The notes under the pieces were generated by a model. It made no database searches. It was not told where the DNA came from and saw only the letters and a list, made by a program, of their open reading frames with translations. Shown in pieces: positions 18,451 to 29,100 of a DNA stretch of 64,000 nucleotides. Position 1 is the stretch's first letter. Every line of letters starts with the position of its first letter. The position numbers were made by a program, and so were the translations under genes. Origin of the DNA: Bacillus solimangrovi (lineage in GTDB: Bacteria; Bacillota; Bacilli; Bacillales; Bacillaceae_N); NCBI RefSeq assembly GCF_001742425.1, contig NZ_MJEH01000033.1:62001-126000 (forward strand). Direction: 5' to 3'.

Positions 18451-19523
18451 TGAGAGTTGTATTATCTGGTTATTATGGTTTTCACAACGTTGGTGATGAA
18501 GCAATATTATTGTCCATTATTACGGCTTTACGCCAAGAACGTCCTAATATTGAAATAACAGTCTTATCAAATGATATTGAATATACGAAGAAAACATATC
18601 AAGTAGATGCAGTGAATCGTTGGAAGTTTTCAGAGGTCTATCAAACCTTACGAAACTCTGATGCATTGATAAGTGGGGGCGGTAGCCTACTGCAAGATAA
18701 GACGGGATTGAAAAGTGTTCCTTATTACTTAGGAATCATGCAGTTAGCTCGTTTAGCAAGAAAGCCTTACTTTATCTATGCACAAGGACTTGGACCAATT
18801 GATAGACCTTGGAATAAAAAAATGACGAAAAGAGTCTTATCAAATGCTGCATTCGTGACAGTTAGAGATGAAGATTCAGCTTCATTATTACGATCGTTTG
18901 GCTATAAGAAAGAAATTGAACTTGTACCTGACCCCGTCATTGGCTTAAATGCAGGCGATTATGAGAGTGATTGGATCAAACGAGTACGAGTTTCTAATAA
19001 ACCATTATTAGCTGTATCTGTTCGGGATTGGGAAACATCAATACCATATATGGAAAAGGTAGAAGAGGTATTAGATCGTTGTGCAGAACATGGCTTAACA
19101 CCATTATTCATCCCTATGCATGGAGAGCAAGATGCCCATACATCTGAAAAAGTAGCTTCACAAATGAGCAGTGAAGTGATGATTGCTCCATATGATGTCT
19201 CAATTGAAGAGAAAATAGCAATTATCAAGGAATGTGACGTGTTAATAGGAATGAGGTTGCACGCACTTATCTTTGCAGCAGTAGCTTCAACACCAATGGT
19301 AGGTCTATCTTATGACCCGAAAATTGATGCATTCTTAAAGCAAGTTCAGCAACCACTTGGTGGTCATGTTGAATCGAATTGGGATGTAGAGCAGATGGTT
19401 GAAGCAATAGTTACCCAGTATCAAAATCGTGAAGCTCAACAGAAGGTCTTAGAAAATACCGTTTCAAGCTTGAAACAACAGGCAAATGATACTGCTAAAA
19501 AGGTCATAAACTATTTATCATAG
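18450..19523 (+). CDS. csaB: Polysaccharide pyruvyl transferase CsaB
   Basis: This 357-residue cytoplasmic enzyme transfers pyruvate from phosphoenolpyruvate as a ketal onto a wall-polymer sugar, creating the ligand for SLH domains. Family motifs include SGYYGFHNVGDEAILLSII at the N-terminus, ISGGGSLLQDKTG near residue 75, YAQGLGPI near 110, DEDSASLLRSFG near 140, and GMRLHALIFAAVASTPMVGL near residue 265 with the conserved RLH. It starts one base into the stop of the DUF5693 gene. The SLH-bearing exoprotein at 9.7-12.4 kb is a likely client of its product. Confidence 0.93.
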   Translation: MRVVLSGYYGFHNVGDEAILLSIITALRQERPNIEITVLSNDIEYTKKTYQVDAVNRWKFSEVYQTLRNSDALISGGGSLLQDKTGLKSVPYYLGIMQLARLARKPYFIYAQGLGPIDRPWNKKMTKRVLSNAAFVTVRDEDSASLLRSFGYKKEIELVPDPVIGLNAGDYESDWIKRVRVSNKPLLAVSVRDWETSIPYMEKVEEVLDRCAEHGLTPLFIPMHGEQDAHTSEKVASQMSSEVMIAPYDVSIEEKIAIIKECDVLIGMRLHALIFAAVASTPMVGLSYDPKIDAFLKQVQQPLGGHVESNWDVEQMVEAIVTQYQNREAQQKVLENTVSSLKQQANDTAKKVINYLS

Positions 19524-19526
19524 TTA

Positions 19527-19558
19527 AAACGTCTTGCACCTCGGTGCAAGGCGTTTTT
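19527..19558 (+). terminator. Rho-independent terminator after csaB
   Basis: AACGTCTTGCACC pairs with GGTGCAAGGCGTT (one G-U pair) around a 2-4 base loop, followed by TTTTTC. Confidence 0.92.
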
Positions 19559-19732
19559 CTTAATTAGTAATAGCGTCAACTTTATGGGATTGTAAAATTT
19601 GTAAATTATAGTATTCTCACCTTTTTACTTTCAGTTCTCTCATTTATGACTAATACTTGTATTTCTTTGAACTAACAGATATTAAGCTTTATATAAATAA
19701 AAGTTACAAAGCTTTTACAAAAGAAGGTCAAT

Positions 19733-19758
19733 TGTCTCAATTTGTTACAAATTGTCTA
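19733..19758. promoter_or_regulatory. Three phased TGT half-sites with a 17-bp palindrome upstream of the amidase gene
   Basis: TGTCTC, TGTTAC and TGTCTA begin at 19733, 19743 and 19753, exactly 10 bases apart. Within them CAATTTGTTACAAATTG (19738-19754) is a perfect 8-bp inverted repeat around one T. It lies about 80 bases before the amidase start and looks like an operator. The regulator is unknown; cell-wall hydrolases are often under WalR, whose sites are TGT-based but 11 bases apart. The rest of the 312-bp gap after csaB holds only the csaB terminator. Confidence 0.4.
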
Positions 19759-19835
19759 AAAGACCTTGATCATTGGCGTTGTAGGAAGTACATTGAAAAA
19801 GTGGTAATAGCGGAGAAGGAGGGCAGAAATTTGTA

Positions 19836-21773
19836 ATGTACAATAGAAAATTAACATCAATGGGAATCAGCATCTTCCTCATGTTTATTGTTTTTTTGGT
19901 TAACCCAATCGGTACTGAAGCAGCTTCAACGGGAATTATAACCGGAAACAACTTGAATGTAAGAAGTTCTCCAGCTACAACTGGGAATGTCTATGGCAAG
20001 CTTAATTATGGGGATGAAGTTACAATTCTGGAACGAGCAGGTGAGTGGTACAAAATACGTTACGGAGACAAAAATGCATATGTTCATGGAAATTATGTTA
20101 AGAAACAAAGCAATAGCACAAGTTCAAATGCAACAGATGTAACTGTCTATGTAAATCGTGAACAAATCACATTACCAATCGCTCCTCTAATGAAAAATGA
20201 TAGTGTGTTAGTGCCATTTCGAGAGATTAGTGAATCTATCGGAGTAGAAGTGAAATGGTTGCAAGACACACGTCAAGTGCTTGCAACTGATAATGGTAAG
20301 GAAGTGCTCTTAACGATCGGTCAAAGTAATGCATTAGTCGATGGCAATTATGTAAGCGCTGATCCATCACCGATGATCCAAGATGGATACACAGTGATTC
20401 CTTTGCGTTTTTTTGCAGAAGCTTTCGATGCAGTTGTAGGGTGGAATAGCGAAACAAAGTCAGTGCATATTTTACGAGAAGTCGCTGATTCGAATGAAGA
20501 TGAGCCAAGTCAATCAGTCGATTCTGACGATGACAAAGAAAAACCAGTGCAAATTAGTACAGATACAAATCTATATTCTGAGCCTCTAACTAGTAGTGAT
20601 ATTGTTACTGAGCTTCAGAATGGTGATGAAATCACTGTTCTCGGTTCGAGTGGGACAGCATGGCTTGAAGTAGAATTCGACGATAAAAAAGGTTTTGTAT
20701 ACAAAGACTATGTAACAGGATATACCGACATGAATGTGGTAGGTCGTGTTAATACAAACGAATTGAATGTTCGCTCTGGTCCGAGTACTGATTATCGCAT
20801 CGTTGATGAATTAAAAAAGAATGAAAAAGTTGACATTCTTCGTTTCTCAAGTAATTGGGCACAAATTAAAATAGGTTCAACAGTTGGTTATGTGCATTCA
20901 TATTATTTAAACATGACCAACAAGGGAAAAGCATTTACTAGTTTAGCAGAACCGAAAATGACAAATGGAAATGATCGTAATTGGCTTACATGGTCTAAGC
21001 TTGGTCAAGTTTCGACGTCACAGCAGTTAACGAGCAAAGGTGTTCAAATTAAGACGAGTGCAACAAATATAGAAAAGTTCAATAAAAGTCATCCAGCTAT
21101 CAAAAAACTTAATTATACGTCTACAAGCAGTGGAACGACAATCGATGTTCAATTAAATGATGGTTGGCATTATGTAGTACGCGATACAGAAAATGATCTT
21201 CGCATTACATTGCTTCCAAGTGGATTAAAAGGTAAACGGATTGTTGTGGATGCGGGGCATGGAGATCATGATCCTGGTGCAAGCGGTGCAACAGGTCTTC
21301 GTGAGAAGGATGTAAACCTTGATATTGCAAAACGACTTGTGAAGCTATTGGAACAAGCAGGAGCCGATGTAACGTTAACTCGCTCTTCAGATAAGTTTAT
21401 TCCTTTAGCAGGTCGTGTCGATATAGCACATCAAAAAGATGCTGATGCGTTTGTAAGTATTCACTCTGATTCATTTCAATCAACCTCTAAGGGATCAACA
21501 ACATTTTATCATCTTGGCGTAAATCCAAGTGGAGATAAAAGTAAACAGCTCTCAGATATTGCAATTGAAAAAATTACAGCTAAATTAGGTACATATAATC
21601 GGGGTTCTAACAATAAGAGTTTACATGTTATTCGAGAAATTGATATACCAGCTACATTAATCGAAGTAGCATTCTTATCGAACCCGAAGGAAGAAGCATT
21701 ATTGAAAACAGATAGCTTTAAACAAAATGCTGCCCAAGCATTATATGAAACCTTTGTAGAATTCTACAATTAA
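19836..21773 (+). CDS. Secreted N-acetylmuramoyl-L-alanine amidase with SH3 and copper-amine-oxidase-N-like domains
   Basis: This 645-residue exported wall hydrolase has a signal peptide (IFLMFIVFLVNPIGTEA). Domains in order: SH3b (about 33-90, ITGNNLNVRSSPATTGNVYG), a copper amine oxidase N-terminal-like domain (about 105-210, VPFREISESIGVEVKW), two more SH3b units (about 232-300 and 303-370, NTNELNVRSGPSTDYRIV), an AMIN-like stretch (about 395-460) and amidase_3 (about 467-645). Zinc and catalytic motifs of the amidase are present: VVDAGHGDHDPGASG, REKDVNLDIA, VSIHSDSF and the late Glu in IEVAFLSNPKEE. It would cut the stem peptide from muramic acid; the SH3 domains would bind the wall. It ends in a bidirectional terminator shared with the LCP gene. 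Confidence 0.9.
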   Translation: MYNRKLTSMGISIFLMFIVFLVNPIGTEAASTGIITGNNLNVRSSPATTGNVYGKLNYGDEVTILERAGEWYKIRYGDKNAYVHGNYVKKQSNSTSSNATDVTVYVNREQITLPIAPLMKNDSVLVPFREISESIGVEVKWLQDTRQVLATDNGKEVLLTIGQSNALVDGNYVSADPSPMIQDGYTVIPLRFFAEAFDAVVGWNSETKSVHILREVADSNEDEPSQSVDSDDDKEKPVQISTDTNLYSEPLTSSDIVTELQNGDEITVLGSSGTAWLEVEFDDKKGFVYKDYVTGYTDMNVVGRVNTNELNVRSGPSTDYRIVDELKKNEKVDILRFSSNWAQIKIGSTVGYVHSYYLNMTNKGKAFTSLAEPKMTNGNDRNWLTWSKLGQVSTSQQLTSKGVQIKTSATNIEKFNKSHPAIKKLNYTSTSSGTTIDVQLNDGWHYVVRDTENDLRITLLPSGLKGKRIVVDAGHGDHDPGASGATGLREKDVNLDIAKRLVKLLEQAGADVTLTRSSDKFIPLAGRVDIAHQKDADAFVSIHSDSFQSTSKGSTTFYHLGVNPSGDKSKQLSDIAIEKITAKLGTYNRGSNNKSLHVIREIDIPATLIEVAFLSNPKEEALLKTDSFKQNAAQALYETFVEFYN

Positions 21774-21775
21774 TC

Positions 21776-21818
21776 AAAAACGACTAATCACTCAAATTTG
21801 AGACGATTAGTCGTTTTT
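21776..21818. terminator. Bidirectional terminator between amidase and LCP genes
   Basis: AAAAACGACTAATC and GATTAGTCGTTTTT form a perfect 14-bp stem, and the loop itself contains the palindrome CTCAAATTTGAG. The A and T tracts at the two ends serve both strands. Confidence 0.92.
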
Positions 21819-21839
21819 CTATAGTACAAATTATTTTTA

Positions 21840-22841
21840 TCAATTGTCTTTGCTTTCCTCTGCATTTGTTTCTTCTAATTCAAGGTGAGCTTTCAATGAG
21901 GAAATGGTGTTATTAAGTGCTTCTTCGTCTAATACATAGTAGTAGATGCGATTGATTCGATCAGGTTGACCTTCTAATGTAAGCAATTCAACTTCTAAGT
22001 TTTTTCCTTTATATAAATAGTCATGAAATGCTGCCATTTCCCCAAAACGCATATTGGTCGTAAGGTTCTTTCCGATTTCTTTTAGAACGTCATCGTATTT
22101 AGTAATCGATTGAATTGAAAGTGACTTTTCAAGCAATGCTTTCAATACTTCTTGCTGACGCTGTCCACGCGCTAAGTCGCTGTCATATTTACGTGTTCTC
22201 ACATAGGCTAGAGCTTCCTCGCCATTTAACGTTTGTAACCCTTTTTTGATGTGAATGGCATCTTGCTCATCTTTGCTATTTTGTTCAACAATATCAAAGG
22301 GAACGTCAATTTCAATACCATCCATTGCATCAACAATTTCAATAAATGCATCAAAGTTAACACGAACATAGTAATCAACAGGGATATCAAAGAGGTTTTC
22401 GACAGTGTTAACTGCCATATCAATCCCACCAAATGCATGAGCATGTGTGATTTTATCCATTTCGTTCCTCTCAGCAAGCTTTACTCTCGAATCGCGCGGA
22501 ATGTTTACCATTTTAACGGATTTATTAGTTTCATTAAAAGTCGCTAAAATCATTGCGTCACTTCTTGCTGTCGAAAAACCGCGCTTTTCACTATCATCAA
22601 TGCCAAGAAATAATATGGAAATGTTATCGATACGTGGATCGACTTTTTCCGTTCGCATATTTGATTTTCCATCATGCACGCGACTTTCTAACGGTTGTTG
22701 TGCATTATCAATCGTACTTTTTGTAAGATTTGCTAAATATAAGGCGTATCCAGCAGAACTTGCAATTAGGATGCCGATTATTGTCAAGGAAATAATGACC
22801 CATCTATTCCAATGCTTTTTCTCGGGTTGCTTTGTATCCAT
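21840..22841 (-). CDS. LytR-CpsA-Psr (LCP) family wall-polymer ligase
   Basis: This 333-residue membrane protein has one N-terminal helix (RWVIISLTIIGILIASSAG) and an extracellular LCP domain. Motifs: ILFLGIDDSEKRGFSTARSD, MVNIPRDSRVKL with the conserved Arg, HAHAFGGIDMAVNTVENL, DYYVRVNFDAF and AYVRTRKYDSDLARGQRQQ. LCP enzymes such as TagT/U/V move polymers from undecaprenyl-PP to peptidoglycan. Next to the tagA/tagO/csaB block it is the obvious candidate for attaching the pyruvylated polymer or teichoic acid; that assignment is inferred. Confidence 0.9.
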   Translation of the reverse strand: MDTKQPEKKHWNRWVIISLTIIGILIASSAGYALYLANLTKSTIDNAQQPLESRVHDGKSNMRTEKVDPRIDNISILFLGIDDSEKRGFSTARSDAMILATFNETNKSVKMVNIPRDSRVKLAERNEMDKITHAHAFGGIDMAVNTVENLFDIPVDYYVRVNFDAFIEIVDAMDGIEIDVPFDIVEQNSKDEQDAIHIKKGLQTLNGEEALAYVRTRKYDSDLARGQRQQEVLKALLEKSLSIQSITKYDDVLKEIGKNLTTNMRFGEMAAFHDYLYKGKNLEVELLTLEGQPDRINRIYYYVLDEEALNNTISSLKAHLELEETNAEESKDN

Positions 22842-22970
22842 GTAAAGCCTCTTTTCCGAAATAATTGGTGCTAATTAGAAATGAATGAGAGAATATTGGT
22901 AAGTCTACTTGTCTTATTTTAACCATATTTCGCAATTCTAAAGCACTTTACATTAACGTATGTAATGCAT

Positions 22971-23615
22971 TTAAGTAGTAGGCACTTCTGTTTCTAGATA
23001 AGTCATATCACCTTCGGCATTTTCTGTCTGTCCATTTGTTAATTCGACCATCCATTCGACGAATTCTTCCTTTTGATCTTCAGCTACATATGTTTCAAAT
23101 TGAACATTGTCCAAATAATGAATCTCCTTCAATTGAAATTGTGTTGATGAACGTAACTCATTCTCGATCTTTCCTAACCAAGTGTAATCAGCGGTAGTGT
23201 GCATAACACGCATTAGCTTTCGTTCCACAATACCAGTGGCATTAAGGCCTTCTGAAGTAGATTTTCCGTATGCACGAATAAGTCCACCTGCACCTAATTT
23301 AATGCCTCCAAAATAACGAGTTACGACAACGACAGTATCTTTTAATTGCTTTTTCTTTAATACTTCAAGCATTGGAACTCCAGCAGTTCCACTTGGTTCA
23401 CCATCATCATTCGCTTTTTGAATGAGGTCGTGCTCACCAATTAAATAAGCAGAACAATTGTGGGTTGCATTCCAATTTTTTTTCTTGATTTCTTGAATGA
23501 AAGCTTGAGCTTCATCTTCAGTTGTTGCTCGAGATGTATAACAAATAAAACGAGATTTTTGAATTTCAATCTCGTGTTCGCCATACCCTTTAACCGTTAA
23601 GTAGTTGAGTAGCAT
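22971..23615 (-). CDS. yvyE: YigZ/IMPACT-family protein (YvyE-like)
   Basis: This 214-residue cytoplasmic UPF0029 protein has the N-terminal IMPACT domain (DDGEPSGTAGVPML, TRYFGGIKLGAGGLIRAYG) and the C-terminal DUF1949-type domain. In B. subtilis the orthologue yvyE also lies beside degS and points away from it, so synteny supports the call. Its biochemical role is not settled; the eukaryotic IMPACT relative affects translation control. Confidence 0.9.
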   Translation of the reverse strand: MLLNYLTVKGYGEHEIEIQKSRFICYTSRATTEDEAQAFIQEIKKKNWNATHNCSAYLIGEHDLIQKANDDGEPSGTAGVPMLEVLKKKQLKDTVVVVTRYFGGIKLGAGGLIRAYGKSTSEGLNATGIVERKLMRVMHTTADYTWLGKIENELRSSTQFQLKEIHYLDNVQFETYVAEDQKEEFVEWMVELTNGQTENAEGDMTYLETEVPTT

Positions 23616-23963
23616 GCTCTAAATCCCCCTAATTTTACTTAAAAATACAAATTACGATATCCAACTGTAAAATTCGTCTGTCTTCTATTATAATTTTACG
23701 TGTAGCAAGGGGCAAATTGTTATTAATTAAACGATTAATTAAAGAAATAATGGTTTATATGTTATTATTTTCATTATGTCAATGAACAAGTTATAAATTC
23801 ATCAATGGTATTCCTTTACCTCTACTGATGATAAGTTAACATGTCATTAGGAAGTTTTCATTTAATAAAAGTAATGAATAAGACAATATTTTATCATGCC
23901 ATACGAAGGTTATATAGATATTGAGAAAAATTAGTCACAGCGACTTATGCTGGGGGAATGACT
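23616..23963. other. 348-bp intergenic region between divergent yvyE and degS
   Basis: It is AT-rich and has no gene that I can support. It should contain the promoters of both genes; I could not pick a convincing -35/-10 pair. Confidence 0.5.
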
Positions 23964-25109
23964 ATGTCAGCAAAGGTTTTTGATGGGAAAACAATCGACA
24001 ACATTTTAGAAAAAATGATTGAAACTGTTGAAGGAAGTAAAAAAGAGCTCTTTCAAATTGGGGAGCAATCACGACATGAATTCGATAATATTCGAGAAGA
24101 ATTAAAAGAAATACGTCGCTTAGTCTATGAAACAATTGAAGAAGTTGAGCGTATTGAAGTTCATGAACGGTTCGCGAGAATGCGGTTAACTGAAGTAAGT
24201 CGGCATTTTGACAGTTATAGTGAAACAGAGGTTCGAGATGCATATGAGAAAGCTCATACATTAAACTTAGAATTATCAGTAAAACGACAACAAGAACAGC
24301 AACTTAGACAGCGAAGAGATGACTTAGAAAGACGCTTGCGAAATTTACAAGATACGATCGAGCGTGCAGATGTACTTGTTGGGCAAGTTTCTATCGTTCT
24401 TAATTACCTTTCAAGTGATATAAGGCAAATGAACGAATTAATTGAAGATGCAAAGCAAAAGCAAGAGTTTGGATTGAAAATTATCGAGGCTCAGGAGGAA
24501 GAGCGCAGACGCCTTTCACGCGAAATTCATGATGGCCCAGCGCAAATGCTAGCTAATGTGATGATGCGTTCAGACCTTGTTGATCGAGTCTTCCGAGAAC
24601 AAGGAGCAGATGATGCGCTTAAAGAAATAAAAAATATGAAAAACATGGTACGCTCTGCGTTATATGAGGTACGTAAGATTATATATGATTTAAGGCCGAT
24701 GGCTTTGGATGATTTAGGGTTAGTTCCAACTTTGAAAAGATACTTAAATACGATTAAAGACTATAATAAGTTAGACATTGAATTTAATAGTATCGGTAAG
24801 GATAAGCGATTGCCAAGGCGATTAGAAGTTGCTTTATTTCGCTTAGTTCAAGAAGCTGTTCAAAATAGTTGTAAGCATGCTGAACCAAGTTTGATTCAAG
24901 TTAAAATGCAAATTGCACAAAAATATGCAACGATGGTTATTAAAGATGATGGTAAAGGATTCGATACATCAGCGAAAAAAAATGGCGCCTTTGGTTTAAT
25001 TGGAATGAAAGAGCGTATAGAGTTGTTAGAAGGAGAATTAACTATTGACTCAAAGCTTGGCAAAGGGACGGTTATTATTATTCAAGTGCCATTAGAAGAA
25101 AAAACTTAA
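23964..25109 (+). CDS. degS: Sensor histidine kinase DegS
   Basis: This cytoplasmic two-component kinase phosphorylates DegU to control exoenzymes, competence and motility. ATG 23964 sits 7 bases after GGGGG, while ATG 23958 is too close, so 23964 is preferred (381 residues). The N-terminal half is the long DegS coiled-coil sensor (QIGEQSRHEFDNIREELKEI). The HisKA_3 box is EAQEEERRRLSREIHDGPAQ with the phosphoacceptor His. Next come YDLRPMALDDLGLVPTL, the N-box region LVQEAVQNSCKHAEPS, and the ATP lid (DDGKGFD, FGLIGMKERI). No membrane segment is present, as expected. degU follows after a rather long 214-bp gap. Confidence 0.96.
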   Translation: MSAKVFDGKTIDNILEKMIETVEGSKKELFQIGEQSRHEFDNIREELKEIRRLVYETIEEVERIEVHERFARMRLTEVSRHFDSYSETEVRDAYEKAHTLNLELSVKRQQEQQLRQRRDDLERRLRNLQDTIERADVLVGQVSIVLNYLSSDIRQMNELIEDAKQKQEFGLKIIEAQEEERRRLSREIHDGPAQMLANVMMRSDLVDRVFREQGADDALKEIKNMKNMVRSALYEVRKIIYDLRPMALDDLGLVPTLKRYLNTIKDYNKLDIEFNSIGKDKRLPRRLEVALFRLVQEAVQNSCKHAEPSLIQVKMQIAQKYATMVIKDDGKGFDTSAKKNGAFGLIGMKERIELLEGELTIDSKLGKGTVIIIQVPLEEKT

Positions 25110-25323
25110 TAGTAATTGATCGAAAATATCTAGGATAAATTGCTTATGTGTTTTTCTCTTCCTCACGTTTCTATATGTATACGCTTTGTTACTTGAGACT
25201 TTTGATCGGCACATTTTGTCCTCCTTTTTGAGCACGCATTTATAGATAACTTAATGATATAATGAGTTAAATTTAATAAAAGTTATGTAGTAGATAAAAG
25301 AGAGAGAAACAGGAGGGATTTAG

Positions 25324-26010
25324 TTGTCTACACGTATTATCATTATTGACGATCATCAACTATTCCGCGAGGGAGTAAAGCGAATTTTAGATTTTGAAAA
25401 GGATTTTGAAGTAGTAGCTGAAGGAGACGATGGAACAGAAGCTGTTAGTCTTGTTGAACAATACGAACCAGATGTTATTATTATGGATATTAACATGCCG
25501 AATATTAATGGTGTAGAAGCAACACGCCGTTTAATTGACAAGTACCCTGAAATGAAAATATTAATATTGTCGATTCATGATGATGAAAGCTATGTTACAC
25601 ATGCATTGAAAACAGGTGCAAGCGGATATTTATTAAAAGAGATGGATGCTGATGCCTTGATTGAAGCAGTCAAAGTAGTTGCTGATGGTGGTTCATATTT
25701 ACACCCTAAAGTAACTCATAATCTTGTGAATGAATATCGTCGACTTGCATCAGGTGAACAAAAACCTTCTAGTAATTCGTTAGCAGATATTGAGTATCGT
25801 AAGCCGTTGCACATCTTAACGAGACGTGAGTGCGAGGTACTTCAACTTCTAGCAGATGGGAAGAGTAACCGTGGAATTGGTGAAACCCTATTTATTAGTG
25901 AAAAAACAGTTAAAAATCATGTGAGTAACATTTTACAAAAAATGAACGTAAACGACCGTACACAAGCAGTTGTTGTTGCTATAAAGAACGGTTGGGTACA
26001 AGTCTTATAA
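25324..26010 (+). CDS. degU: Response regulator DegU
   Basis: This 228-residue NarL/LuxR-type regulator starts at TTG 25324 behind AGGAGGG. The receiver domain has the acidic pair (IIIDDHQLF), the phospho-Asp in [20 protein letters not shown] (Asp56 region) and the Thr/Ser and Lys switch positions ([22 protein letters not shown]). The DNA-binding HTH is at about 165-225 ([38 protein letters not shown]). The 214-bp gap before it leaves room for its own promoter, as in B. subtilis where degU is autoregulated. A strong terminator follows, separating it from the flagellar cassette. Confidence 0.97.
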   Translation: MSTRIIIIDDHQLFREGVKRILDFEKDFEVVAEGDDGTEAVSLVEQYEPDVIIMDINMPNINGVEATRRLIDKYPEMKILILSIHDDESYVTHALKTGASGYLLKEMDADALIEAVKVVADGGSYLHPKVTHNLVNEYRRLASGEQKPSSNSLADIEYRKPLHILTRRECEVLQLLADGKSNRGIGETLFISEKTVKNHVSNILQKMNVNDRTQAVVVAIKNGWVQVL

Positions 26011-26041
26011 GAATGAACTCATTATTCATTGACGTATGTAA

Positions 26042-26078
26042 ACAACTATCTAGTATATCCTAGGTAGTTGTTTTTTTT
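26042..26078 (+). terminator. Rho-independent terminator after degU
   Basis: ACAACTATCTAG pairs with CTAGGTAGTTGT (12 pairs, one G-U) and is followed by a run of eight T. Confidence 0.95.
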
Positions 26079-26090
26079 GTTTGTGATGAG

Positions 26091-26118
26091 AAAATGACAC
26101 ATTAAGATAATAGAATGT
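26091..26118 (+). promoter_or_regulatory. Candidate sigma-D promoter for the FliK-like cassette
   Basis: AAAA, 16 bases, then ACCGATAT (26111-26118) resembles the sigma-D consensus TAAA-N15-GCCGATAT. The -10 box is good and the -35 weaker. It lies about 50 bases before the FliK-like start and just after the degU terminator. Confidence 0.5.
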
Positions 26119-26166
26119 TAACCGATATAAAGAACATGAATGTATTGAACGTGGGAGTGTGAAGTG

Positions 26167-29100
26167 ATGCAAGTTCAAATCGGTCAGCAACAGACGACTG
26201 CTAAGCAAAATGCAATGACTGAACAATCATTAGAATTAAAAAAAGGTGAACAATATCATGCGCAAATAAAAGAGCGTATTTCTGATAAAGAAGCTGTTGT
26301 GACAATTCGGGGTAAAGAAGTCCGTGCGACATTTGAAGGAAAGATCCCGGCTGAAGAGCGTATCATGCTCCAAGTTACAGGTAAAGGTGATAATTCAATT
26401 CAAGTGAAGGAAGTACCAAGTAGGAATACGACATCAGCAGTTTCTCAATCAGCCGAAGCGACAAAGCTACTTCAAAGTGCGGGTGCTAGTAGTTCGGCGC
26501 CACATGAACTTAAGCAAGCTGTTCAAATTTTATTAGATAAGGGCATACCGATGACGAAAGAGTCTGTTCAAGAGTTAAAGACTTTCTTCGAACAATCAAA
26601 TGGTACAGCTGAGCAAAAGTTGAAAACTGTGCAGGCGTTAGCAAGTAAACGATTGGAAGTTACACAAAATCATCTTAGACCAATTCATGAAGTGTTAAAT
26701 GGAAAGCCATTAAATCAAATTTTAACTGAATTAGCAAAATCAATTGATCCTGAATTTGATATCTCTAAAAGCCCGAAAGAGATTTCAAATCAACTTGATA
26801 AGTTAGTTACACAAGTTCGACAGCAAGTAGAGAAGACACCAATACTAACAAAGGCAGTTCAACAAGTACGCGATGAATTATTATCACAGGGAAAGTTACC
26901 AAAAGAACAAGTAGAGAAGATAGAGAAAGCAATGCAACAAGCAAAACAACTTCAGCAAGCGGGTAAGTATTCAGAAGCAAAACAACAAATTGTGAATGTG
27001 TTGAAAGATGTCGAAAACGAATTGAAACAGCTTCAAGGTAATCGAACACAGCAACCGTCATCACAAAATCAGATCGAGCAAGTTCGTACTGAAGCACGTA
27101 CTCAACGGACAAGCTTATCAAATGAATCTCGCCCAAGTGAATTGATTCGTCAAACGCGTGAGCAAGTACAAAGTGAACCCAACTTACAAAAAGCGGTGGA
27201 TCGAGTCCGTGATCAAGTAGTGAACAACCGAGAAATCAATCGAGAAGTATCGCAAAAAGTAGAAAAAGCATTGAAAGAAGCGGAACAACTCCAGCGCATG
27301 GGTCGAGAACAAGCAGGACGAGAGAGAATCACACAGGCTTTGAAGCAAGCCGAGGTTGAACAGGTGAAGATGGAAGCGCGTTCGCAACAAACATCACAAT
27401 CAATAGAGTTACGACCAAGTGAAACGATCCGTCAAACACGTGAGCAGATGCAAAGCGAACCAAATTTTCAAAAAGCAGTGGAACGAGTACGAAATCAAGT
27501 AGTGAATAATCGCGAGATCAATCGAGAAGTCGCCCAAAAAGTAGAAAAAGCATTGAAAGAAGCAGAACAACTTCAGCGATTGGGACGAGAGCAAGCAGGA
27601 CGAGAGAGAATCACACAGGCTTTGAAGCAAGCCGAGGTTGAACAGGTAAAAGTAGAATCACGCACGCAACAAACATCACAACCAACACAACCGATAGAGT
27701 CACGTCCAAGTGAAACAATCCGTCAAACACGTGAGCAGATGCAAAGCGAACCGAAGTTTGAAAAAGCAGTGGAAAGCGTACGTAATCAAGTAGTAAATAA
27801 TCGCGAGATCAATCGAGAAGTCGCCCAAAAAGTAGAAAAAGCATTGAAAGAAGCAGAACAACTTCAGCGTATGGGAAGAGAACAAGCAGGTCGAGAGAGA
27901 ATCATGCAAGCGTTAAAACAAGCGGAAGTTGAACAAGTGAAGGTGGACGCACGTTTGCAACAATCATCACAACCGATAGAGTCACGTCCAAGCGAAGCAA
28001 TCCATCAAACACGTGAACAAGTGCAAAGAGAACCAAATTTTCAAAAAGCAGTGGAACGAGTCCGAAATCAAGTAGTGAATAATCTCGAAATTAATCGAGA
28101 TGTATCGCAAAAAGTAGAAAAAGCATTGAAAGAAGCGGAACAGCTCCAGCGCATGGGAAGAGAGCAATCAGGACGAGACCGGATCACGCAGGCGTTGAAG
28201 CAAGCGGAAGTCGAGCAGGTGAAAGTAGAATCACGCACGCAACAAACATCACAACCAACACAACCGGTAGAGTCACGCCTAAGTGAAACAATCCGTCAAA
28301 CACGTGAACTAGTACAAAGTGAACCGAAGTTTGAAAAAATAATGGATCGAGTGCGGTCTGAAGTTGTGAACAATCGTGAAATCAATCGAGAAGTCGTCCA
28401 AAAAGTAGAGAAAGCATTAAGAGAAGCGGAACAACTTCAGCGATTGGGACGAGAGCAAGCAGGTCGAGAGCGAATCACGCAAGCGTTGAAGCAAGCGGAA
28501 GTCGAGCAGGTGAAAGTAGAATCACGCACGCAACAATCACCACATTCGACAGAGTCACGCCCAAGTGAAACAATCCGTCAAACACGTGAACTAGTACAAA
28601 GCGAACCGAAGTTTGAAAAAATAATGGATCGAGTGCGGTCTGAAGTAGTGAACAACCGAGAAATCAATCGAGAAGTATCGCAAAAAGTAGAAAAAGCATT
28701 GAAAGAAGCGGAACAGCTCCAACGCATGGGAAGAGAGCAATCAGGACGAGACCGGATCACACAGGCATTGAAGCAAGTGGAAGTTGAACAGGTGAAGGTG
28801 GAAGCACGTTCGCAATCATCACAACCGATAGAGTCACGTCCAAGTGAAACAATCCGTCAAACACGTGAACAAGTGCAAAGTGAACCCAACTTTCAAAAAG
28901 CAGTGGAACGAGTACGAAATCAAGTAGTGAATAATCGTGAAATCAATCGAGAAGTTGCACAAAAAGTAGAGAAAGCATTGAAAGAAGCGGAACAACTCCA
29001 GCGCATGGGAAGAGAACAAGCAGGACGAGACCAGATCACACAGGCGTTGAAACAAGCGGAAGTTGAGCAGGTGAAAGTAGAATCACGCACGCAACAATCA

